6,810 bases of DNA, taken from Nitrospirota bacterium. GTDB lineage: Bacteria; Nitrospirota; Thermodesulfovibrionia; Thermodesulfovibrionales; UBA1546. The notes below the pieces were generated by a model that saw only the letters and a program-made list of their open reading frames with translations, did no database searches and was not told the origin of the DNA. The stretch covers positions 1-6,810 of the forward strand of contig SCSY01000277.1 of NCBI GenBank assembly GCA_004298625.1, given 5' to 3'. The number at the start of each line of letters is the position of its first letter. The first letter of the stretch is position 1. A program made the translations under genes and the position numbers. This document shows, piece by piece, positions 1 to 5,412 of this stretch.

Positions 1-265
1 GTTTTTCCCTGAAAAATGCACCGGCTGCGGAAGGTGCATAGAAGTATGTCCGCATGGCGTCTTTAAACTTTCAGATAAAAAAGCCTCGATTACCGATAAG
101 GACTTATGCATGGAATGCGGAGCGTGCGCGATGAACTGCGAATTCGGCGCGATCAGGGTGAACGCTGGAGTGGGCTGCGCTGCGGCCATTATCAACAGTA
201 TGCTCTACGGCGGCGAGCCGTCATGCGATTGCAGCGGAGATAAAAAAACCGACGGCTGCTGCTGA
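1..265 (+). CDS. hgcB: Mercury-methylation ferredoxin HgcB (3' part, N-terminus outside window)
   Basis: The reading frame enters at base 2 and gives 87 residues to a TGA at 263-265. It has two [4Fe-4S] motifs: CxxCxxCxxxCP (Cys 6, 9, 12, 16 of the visible part) and CxxCxxCxxxC (Cys 36, 39, 42, 46). The second ends Cys-Glu instead of the usual Cys-Pro. After the clusters come the motif NAGVGCAAAII with an isolated Cys59 and a short Cys-rich tail ending in Cys86-Cys87. In known HgcB proteins (about 95 residues) an extra Cys after the clusters and a C-terminal vicinal Cys pair set the protein apart from ordinary ferredoxins. HgcB is thought to bind Hg(II) and pass electrons to the corrinoid protein HgcA, which methylates mercury. 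Only about 8-10 residues appear to be missing. hgcA is normally directly upstream, which is outside the window. A generic dicluster ferredoxin is the alternative, but the GVGC motif plus CC tail makes it less likely. Confidence 0.82.
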   Translation, partial: FFPEKCTGCGRCIEVCPHGVFKLSDKKASITDKDLCMECGACAMNCEFGAIRVNAGVGCAAAIINSMLYGGEPSCDCSGDKKTDGCC

Positions 266-364
266 AACCGGCATTGCCTGAAAAACATATGCCATTTGCG
301 CGAGCCTTCGGTTCTGCTTTCATCTCAGGGATTAAAGAATTGCCGCTTCTAAAAATCGGACATT

Positions 365-393
365 TTGAAAAAACAGGACAAAAAGTGTTAAAT
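365..393 (+). promoter_or_regulatory. Candidate sigma70 promoter for the greA-pyrKD cluster
   Basis: TTGAAA at 365-370 (5/6 to TTGACA) and TTAAAT at 388-393 (4/6 to TATAAT) are separated by exactly 17 bp. A start of transcription near 400 would leave a leader of about 19 nt that contains the AGGAGG ribosome binding site at 405-410. It lies in the 153-bp gap after hgcB. I see no strong terminator in the gap, so read-through from hgcB is possible. Confidence 0.5.
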
Positions 394-418
394 TATTCTA
401 CTTCAGGAGGATTTACGA

Positions 419-892
419 ATGCAGAGAGTTCCGATGACAAAAGAGGGTCACCAAAAGCTTCAGGAAGAGCTTGAGAGGCTTCTGAAAGTAGAGAGGCCTA
501 AGAACATAAAGGCAATAGCAGAGGCCCGGGCGCACGGCGATCTTTCAGAAAATGCAGAATACCATGCTGCCAGGGAGAAACAATCATTCATGGAGGGCAG
601 GATTAATGAGCTTCAGTCAAAGCTCTCCCTCGCTGAAATAATAGATCCCTCAAAGATAAACCAGTCAAAGGCTGCCTTTGGCGCAAAGGTCAAGGTGCTG
701 GACATAGCGGCTGACGAGGAATATTTTTTTACTCTTGTAGGCCCTGAAGAAGCAGATGTCAAAAAGGGGAAGATATCTATAAGTTCGCCGGTGGGCAGAG
801 CTTTGGTAGGTAAAGAAGTTGGAGAGGCAGTAATAATCAAGGCTCCGGCCAGAACAATGGAATACGAGATATTAGAGATACACTTTGAGTAA
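419..892 (+). CDS. greA: Transcription elongation factor GreA
   Basis: The product of 157 residues has the normal GreA length. GreA enters the secondary channel of RNA polymerase and stimulates cleavage of backtracked transcripts, so that arrested elongation complexes restart. The N-terminal part (about 1-75) is the antiparallel coiled coil. It carries the family signature EARAHGDLSENAEYHAARE at about 35-53, with the tip acidic residues Asp41 and Glu44 that help position the catalytic Mg2+ in the polymerase. The C-terminal FKBP-like domain (about 80-157) contains the typical ISISSPVGRALVGKEVGE segment. The ATG start is fixed by a perfect AGGAGG at 405-410 with 8-nt spacing. The stop codon overlaps the TTG start of pyrK by 8 bp, so greA is the first gene of the packed cluster. 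GreB is unlikely given the GreA-type signature. Confidence 0.96.
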   Translation: MQRVPMTKEGHQKLQEELERLLKVERPKNIKAIAEARAHGDLSENAEYHAAREKQSFMEGRINELQSKLSLAEIIDPSKINQSKAAFGAKVKVLDIAADEEYFFTLVGPEEADVKKGKISISSPVGRALVGKEVGEAVIIKAPARTMEYEILEIHFE

Positions 893-1658
893 ATATCTTA
901 TCGCAGAGATAAAAGACAACAGACCCGTAAATAAAAACCACAACCTGCTCGTCCTTGATTCTCCAGGCATACCGGAGACTCCATCGCCGGGACAGTTCTA
1001 TATGGTAGGTATCGAGGGAACTAATGATCCGCTCTTAAAAAGGCCTTTCAGCCTGTTCAGGGAAGGCAACGGAGAAATACATTTTCTCTACAGGATTAAA
1101 GGCAAGGGGACAGGTCTTTTGAGGCAGATGGAAAAAGGCGAGAAGGTCAGCCTTCTCGGTCCGCTTGGAAACGGATACCCGCTGCCCCCAAAAAATATTA
1201 CGCCTCTGTTGATTGCAGGAGGAATCGGGATCGCTTCGCTCTTTCCTCTTGCGGCTAAACTCTCAGACAGCGCCATACTGTTTTATGGCGGAAGGACAGG
1301 GGATGAGCTTCTCATGCTCGATGAATTAAAAGGCATGGTCAAAGAATTGATTATCAGCACGGACAACGGCTCCGCAGGGAAAAAAGGAACTGTCATAGAT
1401 GTTTTAAATATTTTTTTAACTTCTAACTCTCAACTTTTAACTTCTAACTTATTATTATATGCCTGCGGACCCTCTCCTATGCTTGAGGCTGTCTCAAGGG
1501 TCGCATCGGAAAAAGGCATCAAAGGATATATCTCTACGGAGGGAAATATGGCATGCGGCGTCGGCGCATGTCTGAGCTGCGCCGTCAATACAAAAAAAGG
1601 TTATAAGAGGGTTTGCAAGGAAGGCCCTGTATTTGCGATAGAGGAGATTGTATGGTAA
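885..1658 (+). CDS. pyrK: Dihydroorotate dehydrogenase B, electron transfer subunit PyrK
   Basis: This 257-residue iron-sulfur flavoprotein passes electrons from PyrD to NAD+ in the class 1B dihydroorotate dehydrogenase (pyrimidine synthesis). An FAD-binding beta-barrel carries RPFS at 53-56. The NAD(P)-binding half has AGGIGIAS at 111-118 and YACGPSPML at 192-200. The C-terminal [2Fe-2S] cluster ligands are Cys224, Cys229, Cys232 and Cys244. The start is TTG at 885: a TAG in the same frame at 873-875 leaves no earlier start, and the next ATG (residue 40) would remove the barrel's first strands. No clear Shine-Dalgarno precedes it, so translation is probably coupled to greA through the 8-bp overlap. 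The segment at residues 178-189 (LTSNSQLLTSNL) is low complexity and is encoded by a 7-bp repeat array. It lies in the variable linker before YACGP, so the enzyme is probably intact. Confidence 0.94.
   Translation: MSKYLIAEIKDNRPVNKNHNLLVLDSPGIPETPSPGQFYMVGIEGTNDPLLKRPFSLFREGNGEIHFLYRIKGKGTGLLRQMEKGEKVSLLGPLGNGYPLPPKNITPLLIAGGIGIASLFPLAAKLSDSAILFYGGRTGDELLMLDELKGMVKELIISTDNGSAGKKGTVIDVLNIFLTSNSQLLTSNLLLYACGPSPMLEAVSRVASEKGIKGYISTEGNMACGVGACLSCAVNTKKGYKRVCKEGPVFAIEEIVW
1416..1450 (+). repeat. Degenerate heptanucleotide array inside pyrK (5 units)
   Basis: Five consecutive 7-bp units in perfect register follow the consensus YYAACTY (for example TTAACTT, CTAACTC). Because 7 is not a multiple of 3, the peptide repeats every 21 nt, giving LTSNSQL followed by LTSNLLL. 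The array stays in frame with pyrK and replaces the variable linker before the YACGP strand. It resembles the CTGACTN array at 4699-4733 in the membrane protein gene. Confidence 0.8.
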
Positions 1659-1810
1659 ATAAATGTACTTTTGGGGATGGGATTACCTTTTCGCTCATTC
1701 TCGCTGCGCTCCGAGGTATTTTGCCTCTCAATTTTTTAGATAAATTAGATTTAAGGACTATCGGCAAAATAAAACCGCTCAAAGGCAATCCCATCCCCAT
1801 ACACCTTTAA
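1652..1810 (+). CDS. Possible 52-codon coupling ORF running through the MITE-like element
   Basis: An ATG at 1652 overlaps the pyrK stop (ATGGTAA) and is preceded by GAGGAG at 1641-1646 with 5-nt spacing. The frame is open through the complete inserted element and stops with TAA at 1808-1810, only 4 nt before the pyrD ATG at 1815. The peptide (starts MVNKCTFGDG, ends NPIPIHL) resembles nothing I recognise, and most of it is translated repeat DNA, so a protein function is unlikely. My inference is that this was the original pyrD start region, now separated from pyrD by the insertion, and that ribosomes starting here could re-initiate at pyrD. The GAGGAG also encodes Glu-Glu near the PyrK C-terminus, so its presence could be coincidental. 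Confidence 0.3.
   Translation: MVNKCTFGDGITFSLILAALRGILPLNFLDKLDLRTIGKIKPLKGNPIPIHL
1672..1799 (+). mobile_element. MITE-like palindromic element, copy A (complete, 128 bp)
   Basis: The ends form terminal inverted repeats of about 19-20 bp: 1672-1690 (TGGGGATGGGATTACC...) against the reverse complement of 1781-1799, with one or two mismatches. Inside are a second inverted pair, ATTTTGCC at 1718-1725 with GGCAAAAT at 1763-1770, and a small hairpin with CTCG at 1700-1703 and CGAG at 1712-1715. A related copy at the right end of the window (from about 6704) shares blocks 1687-1703, 1709-1716, 1718-1728 and an identical 22-bp block 1759-1780. There is no transposase gene and no coding content of its own. 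Such non-autonomous elements move with a transposase encoded elsewhere. I cannot define a clean target duplication. It fills almost the whole pyrK-pyrD gap. Confidence 0.7.
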
Positions 1811-1814
1811 AATT

Positions 1815-2723
1815 ATGAACTTAACTATAAACATAGGAAAATTAAAACTTAAAAATCCGGTCATGACCGCGTCAGGGACTTTTGGGTATGGCGAGGAATA
1901 TTCGGAATTCGTTGACCTGAACAAGCTTGGGGCAATAGTCGTTAAAGGCATTTCAATAAAACCCAAAGAAGGCAACCCTCCTCCGAGGATTTGCGAGACG
2001 TCATGCGGAATGCTTAATTCCATAGGGCTTCAGAACATGGGAGTTAAAGAATTCCTGAAAACAAAACTTCCATACATCAGAAAATATGACACAAAGTTAA
2101 TAGTAAACATACTCGGCAATACCATACAAGAATATGTGAAGCTTTCAGGAACACTCGATGATGCAGGAGTAGACGGAATAGAACTCAATGTCTCCTGCCC
2201 TAATGTTAAAAAAGGCGGAATGCTCTTTGGAACAGACAAAAAGATGCTGGGCAAACTGATACGCACGGTAAGGAATAACGTCAAAAACTCAACCCTTATA
2301 ACAAAACTTTCTCCCAACGTATCGGACATCCGGGAATTTGCAAAGGTTGCCGAGGAATCCGGAAGCGACGCCATATCCCTGATAAACACCATTCCTGGCA
2401 TGGCGATAAACATAAAGACAAGAAAGCCGAAGATCGCTAATATGATCGGCGGTCTTTCAGGCCCTGCCATAAAACCGATTGCCGTGAGGATGGTATACGA
2501 GGCTTACACGGCTGTTAAAATTCCGATTATCGGCATAGGCGGTATAATGAACTACGAAGATGCAATTGAATTCATGCTCGCAGGAGCAACCGCAGTTGCA
2601 GCCGGGACTGCAAATTTCGTGAATCCAGTTGCAACTCTTGATATAATTAAAGGGATAGAGTCTTTTATGAAAGAAAATAATATAATGGATTTAAAAGAAC
2701 TGACAGGAGGGCTCAGGTGCTGA
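1815..2723 (+). CDS. pyrD: Dihydroorotate dehydrogenase B, catalytic subunit PyrD
   Basis: This 302-residue, FMN-containing TIM-barrel enzyme oxidises dihydroorotate to orotate, the fourth step of UMP synthesis, and hands electrons to PyrK. Visible motifs are ASGTFGYG at 19-26, VVKGIS at 42-47 (FMN-contacting Lys44), MLNSIGLQNMG at 66-76, NVSCPNVKKGG at 125-135 with the class 1 catalytic Cys128, KLSPN at 164-168, GLSGPAIKP at 213-221 and GIGGI at 240-244. Cys rather than Ser as catalytic base, together with adjacent pyrK, marks class 1B. The ATG start matches the usual N-terminus (ahead of IGKLKLKNPV), but no Shine-Dalgarno is visible between the inserted element and this codon. Expression may therefore depend on re-initiation from the short ORF that ends 4 nt upstream. 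The end overlaps the next gene by 7 bp. Confidence 0.96.
   Translation: MNLTINIGKLKLKNPVMTASGTFGYGEEYSEFVDLNKLGAIVVKGISIKPKEGNPPPRICETSCGMLNSIGLQNMGVKEFLKTKLPYIRKYDTKLIVNILGNTIQEYVKLSGTLDDAGVDGIELNVSCPNVKKGGMLFGTDKKMLGKLIRTVRNNVKNSTLITKLSPNVSDIREFAKVAEESGSDAISLINTIPGMAINIKTRKPKIANMIGGLSGPAIKPIAVRMVYEAYTAVKIPIIGIGGIMNYEDAIEFMLAGATAVAAGTANFVNPVATLDIIKGIESFMKENNIMDLKELTGGLRC
2705..2710 (+). promoter_or_regulatory. Ribosome binding site inside pyrD for the SAM hydrolase gene
   Basis: AGGAGG lies 6 nt before the GTG at 2717 and within the last codons of pyrD. It supports GTG as the start of the downstream gene and implies translational coupling. Confidence 0.75.
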
Positions 2724-3535
2724 ATCAAAATACGTCTACGCTTATAACCCTTACAACGGATTTCGGCTACAAAGACCCCTTTGTCGGAATGATCAAAGGC
2801 GTGATACTGAAAATAAACCCTAATGCAGGGATAGTTGATATAACACATGACGTAAGTCCGCATAACATCAGAGAGGCAGCTCTCACAATCGGGATGAGTT
2901 ATAATTTCTTCCCGCCTAAAACAGTTCATATTGTTGTTGTTGACCCCGGCGTAGGTTCAAGCAGGCGGCCTATCCTTGTTATAACGGACCACCATTATTT
3001 TATAGGGCCTGATAACGGCGTCTTTTCGCTGATATACAAATCGCAGAGTGAGACCCTCGGGGTCGTCCACATAACATCAGAGCATTATTTCATGCCTCAA
3101 AAGGGGCCGACATTTCACGGCAGGGATATATTCGCCCCTGCGGCTGCATGGCTTACACGAGGCGTTGAGATAACAAAATTCGGGGATTACATCACCGACC
3201 ACGTGACCCTCCCCTTCCCGACCGTATCCACGCCTACAAAAACTACGATAGAGGGCGAGGTAGTGTACATAGACCGTTTCGGCAATGCAATAACAAATAT
3301 AAAGGCAGAGGATTTAAACACGCTCTACAATACCAACCCTGAGGGGAAACTGAAGATTGTCTCAAAAGGGAAACATACCGAACTCAAAAATTACTATTCA
3401 GAAGTTGCCGACAAAGGGCTTTATTCTCTGGTGAACAGCGCAGGATACCTTGAACTTTTCGTTTACCGGGGCAATGCCGCCGCTGTATTTGATATAAAAA
3501 TCGGCGATATAGTAGGGGTGATGCTGACGGGGTAA
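2717..3535 (+). CDS. SAM hydrolase / SAM hydroxide adenosyltransferase (DUF62 family)
   Basis: The 272-residue product matches the DUF62 family, in which characterised archaeal and bacterial members hydrolyse S-adenosyl-L-methionine to adenosine and methionine; relatives are the SAM halogenases (fluorinase, chlorinase). Motifs in order are TLTTDFGYKDPFVGMIKG at 11-28 (Asp15), DITHDV at 41-46, VVDPGVGSSRRP at 74-85 (Asp76, Arg83), IGPDNGVFS at 96-104, FHGRDIFAPAAA at 133-144 (conserved His134, Arg136, Asp137) and the C-terminal barrel motif YIDRFGNAITN at 184-194. Family work describes an Asp-Arg-His water-activating triad, and candidate residues are all present. I see no halogenase-type insertion loop, so hydrolysis is the likely activity. 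The GTG start is supported by AGGAGG at 2705-2710, and the 7-bp overlap with pyrD indicates co-translation. The substrate and physiological reason for pairing with pyrD are unknown. Confidence 0.9.
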   Translation: MLNQNTSTLITLTTDFGYKDPFVGMIKGVILKINPNAGIVDITHDVSPHNIREAALTIGMSYNFFPPKTVHIVVVDPGVGSSRRPILVITDHHYFIGPDNGVFSLIYKSQSETLGVVHITSEHYFMPQKGPTFHGRDIFAPAAAWLTRGVEITKFGDYITDHVTLPFPTVSTPTKTTIEGEVVYIDRFGNAITNIKAEDLNTLYNTNPEGKLKIVSKGKHTELKNYYSEVADKGLYSLVNSAGYLELFVYRGNAAAVFDIKIGDIVGVMLTG

Positions 3536-3547
3536 ATCCCGATGCCG

Positions 3548-3569
3548 AGTTATCTGCTCTCAGATAACT
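3548..3569. terminator. Perfect 9-bp hairpin between convergent genes
   Basis: AGTTATCTG at 3548-3556 and CAGATAACT at 3561-3569 form a perfect stem with a 4-nt loop (3557-3560). It lies in the tail-to-tail junction, 13 bp after the SAM hydrolase stop, and covers the last codons of the minus-strand gene. No T-run follows on either strand, so it is not a standard intrinsic terminator. It could stabilise the 3' end or help bidirectional termination. Confidence 0.35.
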
Positions 3570-5265
3570 GCTTTAAAGACTCACAGCTTTTTTGATTTCC
3601 TCTAAAACAGGCTTTCCGGAAATTTGATATGGCATTATCAATCATCCCGTTCCTGAAACAGGTAACGCCCAAATTGAAATAGGCATCGGCATAATCCGGA
3701 TTTATAGAAAGAGCTTTCAAGTAATCTTCAATTGCCTTATAGGGCTGCTTCTTTTCGTCATACGCATTCCCACGGTTAATGTAAGCCTTGATATGCGCCG
3801 GATTTATAGAAACTGCCTTTGTATAATTTTCAATAGCCATATCAAACTGCCTTTTATCCTGATAGGTCGTCCCGAGGTTGTAATATCCTCTCGCCTTGTT
3901 GGGACTTTCTTTAACAACGTCGCTCCATAGACTCAGTTCATCCTGCCAGACCATATTCCTTGCGTATGTGGCGGATGTAAGGCCGATTATTGTCAAAAAA
4001 AGAACAGGGATGATTGCCTTCTCAATAATCATCGGCCCGCTATTTTTAAGCTTATCGGCGATTGAAAACACCGAGGCAGTTATTGCAATGAATCCGCCGA
4101 CCGACGGCAGATACAGCCTGTGTTCATTGATTACATCCACTATAGGTATTATGCTTGACTCAACTGCCAGGGCAATAAAGAACCAGGAGATGCCAAAAGA
4201 GATTAAGCGTGCAGGGTGCAGCGTATGACGTGTAGAGTAAAAAAGATAAGCAGCAAAACCAAAAAGTGATAAAAGAAATATAAATGACAAAAGCACATCC
4301 GAATTAAAAAAAGAATTATATATCGGGTAGTCATAATCAAAATTCTGGTTTATTGGAAAGAAAATAAGTCTTATGTATGAAACTATCACCCTGAGTTGAG
4401 TAAGCTGGTAATCCCGGCGTGACATATCAGTCTCGGTTCGAGTCTTTGTCTCCAGATCTGCCGTCAATTCTTCGAAAGGTTTATCGATCCATGCTAAGCT
4501 CAATAAAACAAGGAACATTACAATAAAAAAAGGCATCAGATATAGGATCTTCTTCCTGATTTTCCCGGTAAAGAACATAAACTCATAGATCGCCATCATA
4601 ATCGGCAATGTGAATGAAATTTCTTTTGTCTTTATGGCAAGAATGGCAGAAAAAAGAGAGACAGCGTATAGCCTGTAGCGTGGAGCGGGTAGTTTTTGCT
4701 GACCACTGATCGCTGACTGCTGACTTCTGAATCTTATATACATGACAAGCGACAAAAGATAGAACATGGTTGCAAGTGATGTGAATCTCTGGACGATGTA
4801 TGTTACAGCCTGTGTCTGGACCGGATGAGAAACAAAAAAAAGAGCTGAGAAAAGGGCGATTGAATTTCTACGCCCGGCATTATCTATCAGGGTGGTTTTG
4901 TCTGATAAACATAGAGCATTAAAGGTCAGAAGCACAAGCAAGTAAACCAGCCCGGCATTAATGATATGTATTGCCATGTTGAAGATATGGTAGCCGGTAA
5001 CATCAAGGCCATTTAGCCTGTAGTTAAGGTAGAAAGTGAGATAGCCGATGAATCTGTTATTAAGGGAGACAACCTGTGTCTCTAAAAGTTCCGTTAAGTT
5101 TTTAATGGCAGGGTTGTCAATGATATTAGGTTCATCATCGAAATGAAAAGAACTGTTAAAGGTGTTGGAGTATGCAGCTAAACCCAGGAGCGCAATCAGG
5201 AGAATGTGAAAGAAGATTTTATCCGGGAGGTTTTTTATAATAGAGTCTTTCATAAATTTTATCAT
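3550..5265 (-). CDS. Polytopic membrane protein, GT-C glycosyltransferase-like, with three C-terminal TPRs
   Basis: The product has 571 residues. The first hydrophobic helix is at about 18-36, followed by a roughly ten-helix membrane region to about 432 and a soluble tail. After the first helix comes FHFDDEPNI (Asp43, Asp44), an acidic motif typical of the first external loop of GT-C transferases (the TMTC/PMT-like group). Other motifs common in bacterial TPR-tailed members are SHPVQTQAVTYIVQR at 146-160 and INEHRLYLPSVGG at 379-391. Three TPR units lie at about 457-490, 491-524 and 525-558. These enzymes usually take a polyprenyl-linked sugar and modify protein or glycan outside the membrane, but the substrate here is unknown and the catalytic role is inferred. 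ATG at 5265 has no Shine-Dalgarno; Met5 (5251-5253) is an alternative start. Three heptamer arrays encode loop segments at residues 178-201 and 342-354. It is convergent with the pyrimidine cluster and divergent from lysA. Confidence 0.75.
   Translation of the reverse strand: MIKFMKDSIIKNLPDKIFFHILLIALLGLAAYSNTFNSSFHFDDEPNIIDNPAIKNLTELLETQVVSLNNRFIGYLTFYLNYRLNGLDVTGYHIFNMAIHIINAGLVYLLVLLTFNALCLSDKTTLIDNAGRRNSIALFSALFFVSHPVQTQAVTYIVQRFTSLATMFYLLSLVMYIRFRSQQSAISGQQKLPAPRYRLYAVSLFSAILAIKTKEISFTLPIMMAIYEFMFFTGKIRKKILYLMPFFIVMFLVLLSLAWIDKPFEELTADLETKTRTETDMSRRDYQLTQLRVIVSYIRLIFFPINQNFDYDYPIYNSFFNSDVLLSFIFLLSLFGFAAYLFYSTRHTLHPARLISFGISWFFIALAVESSIIPIVDVINEHRLYLPSVGGFIAITASVFSIADKLKNSGPMIIEKAIIPVLFLTIIGLTSATYARNMVWQDELSLWSDVVKESPNKARGYYNLGTTYQDKRQFDMAIENYTKAVSINPAHIKAYINRGNAYDEKKQPYKAIEDYLKALSINPDYADAYFNLGVTCFRNGMIDNAISNFRKACFRGNQKSCESLKQLSESR
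4206..4240. repeat. Degenerate heptanucleotide array, AGCGTRY type (5 units)
   Basis: Five 7-bp units in register on the plus strand follow AGCGTRY (AGCGTGC, AGGGTGC, then weaker copies). On the coding (minus) strand they encode residues 342-354, YSTRHTLHPARL, in a basic loop between two predicted membrane helices. The frame is kept open. Confidence 0.65.
4663..4697. repeat. Degenerate heptanucleotide array, AGCGNNT type (5 units)
   Basis: Five 7-bp units in register, such as AGCGTAT and AGCGGGT, with the last unit weak. The consensus is close to that of the array at 4206-4240. On the coding strand it specifies KLPAPRYRLYA. One base separates it from the CTGACTN array at 4699-4733. Confidence 0.65.
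4699..4733. repeat. Degenerate heptanucleotide array, CTGACTN type (5 units)
   Basis: Five 7-bp units in perfect register all begin CTGA (CTGACCA, CTGACTG and others). The coding strand gives RSQQSAISGQQ around residues 179-189, a low-complexity cytoplasmic or external loop between membrane helices. It matches the pyrK array at 1416-1450 at the YTRACTN level. Confidence 0.75.
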
Positions 5266-5270
5266 GATTG

Positions 5271-5276
5271 ATTATA
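5271..5276 (-). promoter_or_regulatory. Candidate -10 box for the TPR membrane protein gene
   Basis: On the minus strand the sequence reads TATAAT, a perfect -10 hexamer, ending 5 nt before the ATG at 5265. No good -35 lies at 16-18 bp; the nearest partial match, AGGACA at 5296-5301, gives a 19-bp spacer. A start of transcription about 7 nt downstream would fall on the ATG, so the mRNA could be leaderless, in line with the missing Shine-Dalgarno. Confidence 0.35.
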
Positions 5277-5360
5277 CCAAAACACAGTCGCCCTCTGTCC
5301 TGTGCAACGGCAAGCGTTATTTTAAGATATAAAACAAAACGAACCGGGATTTCCCATTTT

Positions 5361-5389
5361 TTGACTTTCTTTCCGAGCATGTGTAAAAA
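5361..5389 (+). promoter_or_regulatory. Candidate sigma70 promoter for lysA
   Basis: TTGACT at 5361-5366 (5/6 to consensus) and TAAAAA at 5384-5389 (4/6) are 17 bp apart, upstream of GGAGAAG at 5404-5410 and the ATG at 5413. The AT-rich stretch 5384-5402 also holds TATAGT and TAAAAT, so the exact -10 is uncertain. I see no operator or riboswitch such as a lysine element in the 147-bp divergent gap. Confidence 0.45.
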
Positions 5390-5412
5390 TATATAGTAAA
5401 ATTGGAGAAGAT

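Noticed and set aside
302..314. Small hairpin GAGCC-TTC-GGTTC after hgcB
   Set aside because: Only a 5-bp stem including a G-U pair and no T-run; too weak to call an hgcB terminator.
274..474. 66-codon plus-strand frame overlapping the start of greA
   Set aside because: No ribosome binding site, no recognisable motif, and it runs out of frame over the conserved greA N-terminus; it also covers the greA promoter candidate.
1665..1806. Target-site duplication flanking MITE copy A
   Set aside because: The bases just outside the terminal repeats share only TAC at slightly different offsets, which is within chance; no clean duplication can be claimed.
2030..2470. Long minus-strand frame (146 codons) opposite pyrD
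   Set aside because: It mirrors the codon pattern of the conserved pyrD frame and has no ribosome binding site or domain features; an antisense shadow.
3896..4228. 110-codon plus-strand frame opposite the TPR membrane protein gene
   Set aside because: Antisense of a clear membrane protein coding region; the hydrophobic look arises from the opposite strand's codons.
4206..4733. Heptamer arrays as CRISPR or phase-variation tracts
   Set aside because: Units are 7 bp with no spacers, so not CRISPR; units are degenerate and the arrays short, so slippage-driven phase variation is not supported.
5348..5357. GGGATTTCCC as an operator in the divergent region
   Set aside because: Arms of only 4 bp around two bases; no second copy and no matching regulator nearby.
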